From Todiramphus chloris collaris (lineage: Eukaryota > Chordata > Aves > Coraciiformes > Alcedinidae), in the NCBI GenBank assembly GCA_025345505.1, contig JANVCC010000074.1:123867-187866 (forward strand): a stretch of 64,000 nucleotides of DNA, read 5' to 3'. Under the pieces are notes generated by a model that worked only from the letters and a program-made list of their open reading frames with translations, made no database searches and was not told where the DNA came from. Positions 41,601-53,600 of this stretch are shown piece after piece (the stretch's first letter is position 1; every line of letters begins with the position of its first letter). The position numbers were made by a program, and so were the translations under genes.

Positions 41601-44600
41601 TGTGACCGTATGGACTATTTGACACAGCTGAAGAGATGGAAATCTCCAGCAAGGAAGAGCAAGAACACTCTTAACACTGACCGTTGCTGTCAGAATGGAA
41701 ACTTTCTCTATCAGCAGCAGATTTGCTTCAGGAATGCCCATCTGTCCACATGCAGACACCGACACTGTTGCCCTGCAGTCTTTAGACTCTCTTACTGGAA
41801 CAATTCAGCCTGTTCAGAAATACTGAGGTCATTGTGTGGGATTTGACTGGTGCTGTGGTCAAGTTGGCAGTGGTCATGAATCAAGTAAGGTGAAATACTT
41901 GTTGAAGGAGAGTTTGGGGGAGCAGAGTAGTTTTTTTTGTTTATTTTCAAACATAAAACATCTCCAAAACCGAGAATGTTTTTGAATACTGTTTGCTACC
42001 GCAGATGGTTTATTTTCTGGGCTTTTGTGAAAATGCTGAATAAATGTTTGTTTGATAATTCCTCTTTTGAATTGTGGACAGGGTTGTTCATTCCTGTCCC
42101 ATTCATATCAAACAGAAGGAGGAAAAAAAACCAACCCAAAAAACCAAAAAGCCCAAGAACTGGCATGGGAAGAACTTCAGTTCTTGAGTAAGACTGTGGA
42201 TTTTCAAGCTATTATTACAGTTAACTGCATCCATATACAGCACATTTCATTGCCTGTTTCATAGATGGGAAACTGAGGTTGTAGTAAAGTGTATACTTGT
42301 TAGTCACATGTTGTCCCAGCAGGGACAAAAACTCTTCTTACGTTGTTCCGTGGCTTGTGGGTAGTCCATAGGACTGTAGTACTCATCTAGAAAGACCGTC
42401 TTACATCATCTGCCCTGTTCTAAGGATTAGTACAAGATCTTTTCCCAGAATTCCTGTAGGTAAGTCATATATGGTAGAATGCCCTTGAGGTGAAATACAG
42501 TTTCATGCATGATGTCTCTCTGGTACTTGGATAGCAGAGCTTTGCAAAGGGCATTTGGATAGCACAGCTTTGGAAACAGAGAACAGCCTTCTAGAAAAGG
42601 CTGAAACTTGCTAAAAGATGGACTTCAAACTACATCACAGTGCTTAGGAACACTGAGGAGTCAGAACAGCCCTCCACTTGCATGATTCCAGTGACCAGCA
42701 GAGCCTTCAGAGTCTGTGTATTGGGGCAGCTGCTTCTCCATTATGTAAACCTAAGTCATCACTTCTGAGTGGATACATTCATCAAACCTCAGTCCTCACT
42801 TGATTTCTCACCTAAATCTGCTTTATAATGGCTGTACCTTGAGTGGTGTGAATTTCCTTCCTGGCATGTGCACCTCTGTTGCTTTGTAACTAGGGGAGAT
42901 TCATCATTAGTCAGTATTAAAAAGTCACCTTTGAGTGATTTACACCTACCTTGACTTGAACAATATCTGTGGAGATGTATTTGACTGAAGAGACTCAGTA
43001 GAATGGTGGAACAATTTTAGCTGTATGAGACTTTTTAAAATAAAGTTCTCCTTATAAATGTGATAGAAAGAAATTACATGTATACATGTATCCTGTGAAA
43101 GTAACTACTGCACCACCTTGCTCGTATACGCTGCTGCTGATGGAAGTAGAGGAGGACCCGATGGATTTTTTTCTTTTTTTTTCCTGGTGCTCATTAAAAA
43201 AAAAAAAATTCAACATACTGAAAGCTCTGCATTTCTACCAGAATGTGTAGAATCTAAGAAGATACAGAGTGGTTTGATATGCCATATATAAGGAGAGACA
43301 CTGAAAGTGTATTCTGTCAAAGAATTTTAGAACTATTCATCTAGGGAAACAAAAGGAGAACAGATGTCCCTTTCTAAATACTGCCTTAAACATTATTGAA
43401 GGCAATTCCTTAAAACAGTGTACTTCTATAGGTGGCCTTTTTCTTGCTTTTTAATTGCACTGACTTTCCTTACCCTCCTCTACCCTCAGTGTATCTTTAT
43501 TCATGGTTTTTTCTTTTCTTGCAGCTTTGTGTCTCAAAGTGCCCAGACAGGTTTGCAACTTACATTGATGTTCAGGCTTCCTACAGATATAAACCAGATC
43601 AGTGGAATTACTTCAGGCAGTTCTGCAAACCTGGTTTTAACAATCCTCGCAAGGTGTGTATGTATTAGTAGGTGATGGAATATGTTTTTTCTTCAAACAA
43701 TATGTAATATACACGATTTTACTTACTGAGCTACATCAAAGCTTTGAATTTATTCTGATTTCACCACATAAGGAATTGTTCCATATATATGGTTTAACAG
43801 CGATTTCATTGGGGTGGAGGTCTTGTATGCACATCAAATCCTCCATGCTTTAAATGATTACTGCTTGCTTAAATCTGCAGCTAGTCATGTAGTTGTAGTA
43901 CTGTTGCAAGCAGTATCCTTTAGTACGTAAAGTGCTCCACGGTAGCAGAGCAGAGTATTGTAAAACAGTTTTTAAGGCTCCCGAGTCACCTCTAGATACT
44001 TGGTAATTTAGCTAGGAGAATTACTCTGTCCTTCACTTAACTGATTTTGCACTCAAATGTACTGCGCTGTTTCTCCCATCTTTAAAACACCTTGCAATTC
44101 AGCTCTATTAATTGTGTTAAATTTTTACTCTTTTAAGAGAAAAGGTGAAGGGAAGGCAGGGAACAATTGCCTGGTCACTTCTGGCTTAGATGCTGATCCA
44201 AAGTGATCAGGTCTTTTCTTTTTTGTCACTAGAAGAGAAAAGGACAGTCTTTTCCTAAATCACAATGTCAGTTTGGATTCTCACATCATGAATGTATCTT
44301 GCAGCTCCACCAGTCAAGTTTGGGGAGGAGGCTACAAAGCTCAGTTTGGGGAGTTTTCTCAGACTGGGTAAGAAACAAAAACCACATTGTTATTCTGCTG
44401 TGTATTCAGCGTTCCTGTTTTTCCCCTTTTTAGTCTGTTGCTCAAGTCCTACGTGATGAAGATTGTCCTTCGATGATCATTCCAAGCAGGCCTTGTGAGT
44501 GGTTCTACTTCTTACACATCAGATTATAAGCATTCACATTAAAGCACAACTCTCGTCTGAAAAGTGTTTTGTGGCAAGGTCACTAGGAGCCGTCTGTTAT

Positions 44601-47600
44601 CTGGCAGTGACATCCATTAACTTTAAAGTGTTTGAAAGTACAGAGATTTTATTTATTTATTTGGTTTACTGCTATCAATGAACATTCAGCATGTAATTGG
44701 GTCAAGCTGAGCTCTTTCTTACTCTTGAATCATCAGTGATATGAAAAGCTCAAATAGTGCCTTCCAAATCCTGTGATCAAGCAACCCCACTGGCATCAAG
44801 AAAATGCCATGAATGTGGGAAGGATCATATGGCCAGCTGTTGAAGTTCAGATGGTGTTTGAGCCCAGTTACAATGCATCTCACTTTTCAGTTGCAGTGCT
44901 GGCTATGCAGGAGATACAGAGGAATTAAGGGGCCCAAAAAATGTTTTTATCACTATGTTCAGCAGGTATTTCTTAGTAGGTAACCACAGGTCTTGGAGCT
45001 CATCTCAGCTGCAGAAGTGTAATACCAAGAGTACCTGTCACTGACCCAGAAGCTCAGGCAAATAAAAAATTGTAGTTTATTTTTCCATGCTTTAAAATAG
45101 ACATCATGTAAACCAGGGACAGGTTATCAGAGAAGATGTTCATTAAATTAAAAAAAAATACTAAGAATTTGTATGAAAACCGATGTACTGACCGAAAAAA
45201 CAGAAATAAATTTGCAAAGAAGCTATTATTTTCTTTTAGACAACAACAAGGAGCAAAAATTACAGAGGGAGGAAGAGACATATTACTTATTTTCTTTAAA
45301 TAATTGATGGGGTAGATATTCTTGACTGAATATTGAACCCTAGAGCCTGATAAGAAAAGCATAGAATTGTTATATAAAATACAGCTGTGTAGGCAGACTG
45401 ACCTGCTCTTCCCTTTGGAATGAAAACCAGGACTTTTTACAGCAAAGAGCAGGCCAATACAAGCGAGTATGTAAACATTTCTCCTTTTCTTTCTGCTTTG
45501 TAATCTCCTCCTCCCTCTGTTTCTGTCTTTTTTCCATTGCTTCCTTTCCAAGAATATTTAGTGATAGTGGCTGGCACTGGAGCTCATCTGGCCTATGAGG
45601 AGCTGACACTTGCTGTTATGTATTGTTTTGGATGTTAATACCATTTATGACCTGTCATGTTAAGTCTGTACCTGGGGGCTAGTTTGATTATTGCCATGAA
45701 ATGACAGTTTGAGAAGCTGCAGGTTTTGTAAGCTGCCCCGATACTGACAGAGAGTAAGTTCCGCATTTATTACAATTTCTTAAACTGCTACAGATGCTAC
45801 TGTTGTTATTTGGTAGCATAACTCTAGACTCTACAGTTGAAAGCTATGATTCCACCATGCCTAAGTGTAGGCAAAAAAGCCCAGAGCATAAAAAACATAA
45901 TCTTGACTATAATGTCTCTTCCAAGATCTGTCAAAATCAACGTATCGTGAGATAGTCAGTTGAAAAAGAGTAGGCTGTGAATCTGAAATGGTTTAAGCAT
46001 GTTACAGAAGACAAGTAATAGAAGTGGAGCTTGACATGAAATTTAATATGCATGCTTTGTTTTGGTATTTTGCATAGTTCTTAAGAGATGCTTCCCAGAC
46101 TTCTCCACGAAGAACGGTGTGCTAACCGTAGCAAATCAGACTACATTCAAAGATGGAAGAGGGAAAACAAGAAATGTAACTGACCTCAGGGAAGCTGCCA
46201 AGTAGGTTTTACCCTTCTTAAGTGCTCACTTGTTGGATTCTGAGATTGTGAAATAACCTAGGAATTGAAAACATAAGCAGAATCTGTTGTATCAAATATC
46301 TGAAGGTATGCAGGCAAGACTTACTAGTAAATGACCTCTTTGTGCCTGGGACCTTGCAGATTTACAGTAAGGAAAATCAGCACAGTGGCATGCAGAAACG
46401 AACAAGGAGACAAAAGTTTTAGTCTGATTGTCTCAGAATGACTGTCAGGTTTTAAATAATTCTCACTGTGTTTTTCCTAGCAAGAATTAGTATTAAAGAA
46501 AGCTAAAAGAGGTTCAAAATTAAATCCTTGTGCTGCAGGACTCAGGCCAGACAGTAATGGCCTTGGCTATTCCTTCCTATGATGGCCTTCCTATGATGAC
46601 TGTCTTGGTACTTGGAGCATCTGTCCTCATCAGAGTGCTCCTATTTTTGGTATATGTCTAAAGGTCAAAAAGCAATGTACTGAGCTCTGATGCATGACAC
46701 CCCTTCCCTTGCAGATGAACAGCAAGCATCTCTGATCCTGGGTATCAACCAGGGTGAGAGAAAACTGCTGAAATAGCCTCACTTTTCCAGTTGCTGTCAG
46801 TCCTCAGCCTGTCTGGAGCACAGGGGTACCTTTTCTCATCTCTTCATCCAAGGCTGCCACATTCTAGCACCTTACCAACACTAAAAACAGCTGCACCTTA
46901 CTGAGTTCCCTTTTTCTGGCATCTACAGTTACATTACCTGTTCTTGGATAGGAAAATTTTTCATTTCTTCTTAGGAGAACATGAATATGGGCAAGCACTT
47001 TGCAGGATATGAAAGCAGTTCCATGAAGTCAATCTTTTGTTTCACTGAGCTCATTTCTGCTTCTCTCCTATATGCAGTTCAGAAGTCATGACTGTTTGGC
47101 TCTTGGTACATTGCAGATCTTAATATCAATGTGGCCTCTTGGCCAAGAAAGCCAGTGGCATCCTGGGGTGTACTAGAAGGGGTGTGGTTAGTAGGTTGAG
47201 AGAGATCTCCTCCCCCTCTACTCTGCCCTGGTGAGACTGCATCTGGAATACTGTGTTTGGTTCTGGGCCCCTCAGTTCAAGAAGGACAGGGAACTGCTTG
47301 AAAGAGTCCAGCACAGAGCCACAAAGATGATTAAGGGAGTGGAGCATCTCCCTTATGATGAAAAGCCGAGGGAGCTGGGTCTCTTTACCTTAGAGGAGAC
47401 TGAGGGGTGACCTCATAAATATTTATAAATATGTAAAGGGTGAGTGTCAGGAGGATGGAGCCAGACTCTTCTCTGTTATGTCCAATGATAGGACAAGAGG
47501 CAATGGGTGCAAGCTGGAGCATAAGAGGTTCTGCTGAAACATAAGGAAAAACTTTTTCACAGTGAGGGTGACAGAGCTTGGCCCAGGCTGCCCAGAGGGG

Positions 47601-50600
47601 TTGTGGAGACACTTCTCTGGAGACATTTAAAACCTGCCTGGACACGTTCCTATGTGACCTGCTCTCGGTGGTCCTTCTTTGGCAGGGGAGTTGGTCTAGA
47701 TGATCTTTTGAGGTCCCTTCCAACCCTTAACATTCCGTGATACACTTTTCCTGTGACATAATAATCAGTTATAGCTGGGGATAGTACTCAAGGCTTTTTT
47801 AATAACGCTTTTTCAGGAGCTGTATAGACATTTTTACACAGGCTTTTTTCTTTAGCATAACTGATTGACATTACAGAACTGTGACTGGAGGATAGTAGTA
47901 CAGTCTTATCACTAGCAAAGATATTTCAAATTCTTTCACTGAGCCTATTTGCTGTTTAAATAAATTCTACTTTTCTACCTAAGGTGACCTATTCTTTGGT
48001 TTGTCTTTTCTCAGTGGCATCAATAATGTCCTGGACGCAAGATCAGTTGGAATGAAAATTTTTGAAGACTATGCCATTTCTTGGTATTGGATTTTAATGT
48101 AAGATTTTCATGGATATTTTTAATTTTTACAAACTTGCTTTGGAGTGTGCAGGGAATTAAAAAATAGATCATGTATGTGTGTGTTACCAATCCTACTTTT
48201 AAACTCAATGAGCAACTGTTATTTCCTTTCATAACATGATAATAATGTTATGGTTCAGTACCTTAGGCAAGGACAGCAGAGCGTTCATATTGCTTAATTC
48301 ACATTGCTTTAGAAGGCCTCACTGAGTAAAAAGGCCTTTTGCAGTCATTTTTTCCGTTCTGACTTTCTTTCTGGGAGTGAAATGAAAACAAATATTTAAT
48401 TACCACAGACTTGATGAAGAGAAGATACTTAATAGATATCTTTCCAAGGGGTTCCATTGATAGCTTTTAACAGTTTCTTTTTATGCTTCACAATGTCCTG
48501 ATAATTTCCTCTTCCAATGGGTAGGAGGAATCACTATTTTTAACTCCTAAGCTTAATTATTTTTAACTAGGAAAGCTCCTAGAAGTTACTTTGCTAACAT
48601 TGTTGCTTTGCAAGTAGGGGTTTTTAAGGAAGGACATAAACCAGCAATCTCCCCACACATAAGTATTCCTCCAGTTTAATTTTCTGTACTACAGACTAGA
48701 CTATGGGCTGAAAAATGCAGAGATTTATTCAGCTGGTGTAGATGATCACAAAGGTGTACTCGTCCCATTCAACCATCCTGAGAACCCAGTGTGTACAAAC
48801 ATGTCTGGGTCTGCCCTGTGAGATCTTCATATATAAGCTGTTTGTTTCTAGTAGCAGAAAATAGCCATGAGGATGTGTTTCATAAGGAAGATTTTGAAAT
48901 ACGTTTTTACTAATTGTTCTCTTATGTGAGATGAAGCAACCCTCATTTGGAGTAAAAGGCTTACAGGAAGGTGAAGATTCTCACATGTGCTTTCCTTGTG
49001 TTTCTGTTTCTTGTCTTTCTAGTGGTCTGTTCATTGCAATGATTGTGAGTCTGCTCTTCCTTGTATTATTGAGGTTCACGGCTGGGGTTCTCTTCTGGAT
49101 TTTCATCTTTGGTGTGATTGGAATTATAGGTTATGGTAGGTGTAATCTTCTAGCCTCTGAGGATATTTTTCCTTATTGCTTAAGTTTGGGCAAGGAAAAT
49201 CAGTAATTACCTCAACTAAATGGTACAATTGGGAGAATTAATTCCTAGTTTAGACATAGTTAAGTGAGAAGGGCTTAAAGGGCAGCAAAATCTACCATTT
49301 AAAAAAAGTAAGAATCCAGCTGTGCTGATACTTAGTACCAGATGTAGTAATCTGAATTATCTACCCACAGTATGCTTAGTCTATATTTGCTTGTACTGAT
49401 GTTTCTTTTCTATATATGTGATGTTCTGACTAGTCTCACAATCAAGTGTTTTCAGTTTTTTCTTACCTGACATGCTGAGGACAAAGCACTTGGCTTGTAA
49501 AAGATGTTTAAAAAACCCCTTGTCTTTGCAGTCTTCACAAACACTTATTTTATATTGATTGTTTTTTAAAAGGCATCTGGCATTGTTACTGGGAGTATGA
49601 TCATCTTAAAGGAATACCTGGATCTGACCTCACTGTTTACGATATAGGATTCCAGACAGACTTCAGAGTGTACCTGCAACTGAGGCAAACATGGTTAGCA
49701 TTTAGTAAGTGCCGTTTAAACTTGGTATCTGTTAATGGATATTCAGGAGAATCAGTCACTGTCTTGCTACAGTTTCTGCCTTGTTCAATCTCCTCTACAT
49801 ATATCACTCAAGAGAATTAAGCAGAATTAAGCTTTCCTTTTTCAGTGTTTGAACAGAGCTGAACTGGACTGAGGAAGACTTTAAAAAGAGAAATGACTTT
49901 AAAGAAATCTGATTATGTATTTCTTCATGGGGAACCGTATTAAAAATAGGTGCTGAAATGTGTGTAACAAACTTCATTCTGAACAAAGTCTGTGTCTCTG
50001 AGCACCACAGTGGTCAGTTGCCACCTGCTGTTCTGATGGCTGCTGTACTGATAATACTTGGGATCACAGTTTAACATCTGTGGCTATCTGGGTCTGGATT
50101 GTGAGATGATGTCTAAGCTATGGAACCTGAAGCTAAAGCTAATTTCCACATCCCTTTGCAAACCTCCAGACAAGCCAAGGCTTAGAGATACTATCTCTTC
50201 TGTCTTCCTCTCCCTCCACAAAACTTCTTGCTATCAGCTGCAAGAGACAAGTCCTTTAAGAGCCAGTGGTTACCCACTGCAGAATCCTAAGTTGCTCAAA
50301 GTTTTGTGATTACTCCTTATTTCCCTGCACTGGAACTTACAAAACTGTGAAATGGGATTGAAGTTTGGCAGGTGTAGTGAGAGAAAGAGGACCACTCTGG
50401 CAGAGAATTTTATAGAGTTCATGAACAATAGTGTAAAATACAAGGAAGGAGAAAAAACAAAACCAAACAACTTACAGAGGCAGCATATTGGTTCAATTTT
50501 TGATAAATCTAACTTTTGTGTGTTTGTTTACAGTGATTATACTTTGTGTTGTTGAGATCATAATCATACTGATGCTGATCTTCCTAAGGAATCGGATCCG

Positions 50601-53600
50601 GATTGCTATTGCATTGTTGAAGGAAGGTAGTAGGTATGTTTGCTTAATTTTAAGTGTTACCACTATCAACAAGTAACTCAAACTAAAACAGATGATGCTA
50701 GTAGAGGACTTTTTAAAAAACTTGTTTCTTAAATTGTTGTACCAGATGTGTTTTGTTTCTTTCATAGGGCTATTGGCTATATAATGTCTACGTTGTTCTA
50801 CCCCATCGTCACCTTCATACTCATTGCAATTTGTATTTCCTACTGGGCTGTGACAGCTGTGTATCCTTCCATCTGTGTACCTCTCTGGAGGAACAGTCTT
50901 CTGGTCTGCAAGACCAGATAAGTCTCTGCTATTTCACTTTAACCACAGCATTAAGAGGGCTATCACTTAGCACTTGCTGCACTGATGCACTCTTCCTCAT
51001 TGCACAATTGCATGTGATGTACAAAGGGGACAGTGAATTTAACTTCATTAAAAAGAACCGGACTAAAATTCATGCCAAGGCATGGGGATCATACAAGGCC
51101 TTCTGTGCTATGTAAGATTGACTTTAAGCGGTGAAAAAGAGGCCTCAGCAAAGAGTTAATATGGCCTTTAAGGCGCTACAGCCTCTATAGGCCTGATGTT
51201 AATTGTCTCTTAGTTACCTGGAGGTGGAGTGGGATCGATGTGTATTTGGCTCAGAAAAATATGGGAAAAGTGTGAGAGAACATACAGTGCACTGAGTCCT
51301 CTCTAAATTGCATAACAGCAACCACTGTCTTGTTTGTTCCTGAAAGAGCAAGGGTTTGGCAAGGTATCAGAATGGGAAAAATTGCTTTTTTGCTTTTTTT
51401 TTTTTTTTTAAACAAACTGTTCTTTCACATGCAAAGAGGGTCATTTATTTCTGTTCAGGACAATGTTAATTTATCCTTATGCTCTGTGTCTGTTTCCACC
51501 AAAGAACTCTGCATAATCTGCCATGTCAAAGGTACATGTGCAGGAGAGACTTGAGTCACCTCTCACAGTTATTCCCCTTGCCCGTTCTTATCAGAGGTTA
51601 TTACAGATCTGGGATGGAGTTTGCCTTAGTTCTCTAAGTAATTAGAATACTCAGTCTTGTCTATCAGCCCTTCATGTACATCTCTGCATAGCAAGAGTAG
51701 TTTTTTGTTATCCACACAAGTTCTTTAAGAGCCAGTGGTTACCCACTGCAGAATCCTAAGTTGCTCAAAGCCTACAGTTTTGTGATTGTTCCTTAAAATA
51801 TTTAATTCAGTTTTCTGGCTACATCAGGAGAACCTGTGTATAAAGTAATGGCTAATCAAACGCTGTGCAAGTATGCAAACCTAACTTGTGACCCAGAGGT
51901 AAGTGTAACAAATATTTACCTATAGTGAGCGCTATACTAATTGCATTCCTTAGTCACTATTAACCCCAATGCTGTTAGAAAATGTGCATATGTTAAGTAA
52001 TGATTCCTCATGTTAAATCTGAAATAGTATTTAGTGTTCAGATAACATTTATTTGTTCAAAGCAATTTACATACAGAAAGTAATTTTTCTGCTAAACTGT
52101 CCCGTGAGGCAGGTAAATACTCTCATTTCTGATTTATAGGGTGATAGAGGAAGACACAGAAATAAGGGTTTATTATGAAAGGTGTTCCTGAGTTCATGAG
52201 GATTCTGTTTCATAGTCCTCAAAAGGCAATGGAAGACTTTTGAAAGCTGTGCCTTCAACTTGCCCAAGGGCTAGCCATGTTTTGAAGCAGAGGCCTAGCT
52301 TCTTTCGACACAGCAATTACCTTTATGAAGCTCCACAGTTATCTGTCTTTTTATTTATATATATTTTGTCTTAAATGTTTGGAATTAACTGTGGGGTTGA
52401 ATGTAAGTATTTTTATTGAAGATATTTAGGAATTATTAAAGGAATATTTATCAAATCTTACATCAGGGTTATTTTCAGGCGTTTAAATTTCAGTGTACTG
52501 CTGTGGTTATGTGTATCCCAAACGATTCCACACCCTTATGAGGTAAACAGTAAAAAAGAAGAGAAAAGTAATTAAATATAAAAACTACTATTGTTTTCAT
52601 ACTCTGAGATAGGTAGGGGAAGTTGTGACCACAACCATAGCTTGTATAAAAAGGCATAGCTCAGTTGATTTCAATTCACCTGTGGTGATTCACCCAAATT
52701 GCAGATGTGGCTTCTGGTTTTCAAATAATTGATTAATTTCTAATTACTAATTTTTATGTGAGCAGTTTTGCTTTAATGAAGCTGAAGTGTTTATTATCTT
52801 AAAAGTATATTTCTGAAATTCAGATTCCATTTATGAAGGTTCCAGGCATGTGGTGAACAGTGCTGTTTGCTGACTACATAGCTTAAAGTTAGGCACCTGC
52901 ATGATATGAATGCTTAAATTTGTAGGCAGGTTACATAGTATTGGAGTGCAGTGTTGAATGAGGTAATGAAACATCAAGCAGAATTATGTTACTTGTATTA
53001 AACTGCTAAACTTCAGAGACTGTGTACACAGAATTCATTGCTTATCGTTGTGTTGTTTACATTTCTTTCTATACAGACTTTTAACACAACCAATGTGACT
53101 AAATTGTGTCCAGGTGCTCAGTGTACTTTTGCTTTTTATGGAGGAGAAAGCCTGTACCATAAGTACATCTTCATCTTCCAGTTAGCCAATGCCTTTGTCT
53201 TTCTCTGGCTGGTGAACTTTGCAATTGCGCTGGGTCAGTGTACCCTTGCTGGTGCCTTTGCCTCTTATTACTGGGCCTCTCGAAAGCCAGCTGATATTCC
53301 ACTGTGGCCACTCTTCTCTTCGTTTGGACGAGCAATACGGTAAGACTGTGGAGATGGATGTGAGCCTTGTTGTGTATCCAACAACTGCTCTTTTTACATC
53401 GAGGGAAGCCAGATGTAGAATATTAAATGAAAGTGATTAGTCAGCATTGTGGTTTAATCTCAGTAGGCAGCCAAGCCCCTCCCAGCCACTTCACTCACTC
53501 CCCACAGTGGGATGGGAGAGAAAATCCAAAGGGTAAACAGTGCAAAAGCTTGTGGGCTGAGATAAAGACAGTTTAACAGAGCAAAGCTGCATGCCCAAGC

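Noticed and set aside
45054..45551. Minus-strand frame of 165 codons in intron 7
   Set aside because: Low-complexity Lys/Phe/Ser composition, no recognisable motif, and no splice or promoter context.
47385..47723. Minus-strand frame of 112 codons in intron 8
   Set aside because: It is the antisense of a CR1 copy.
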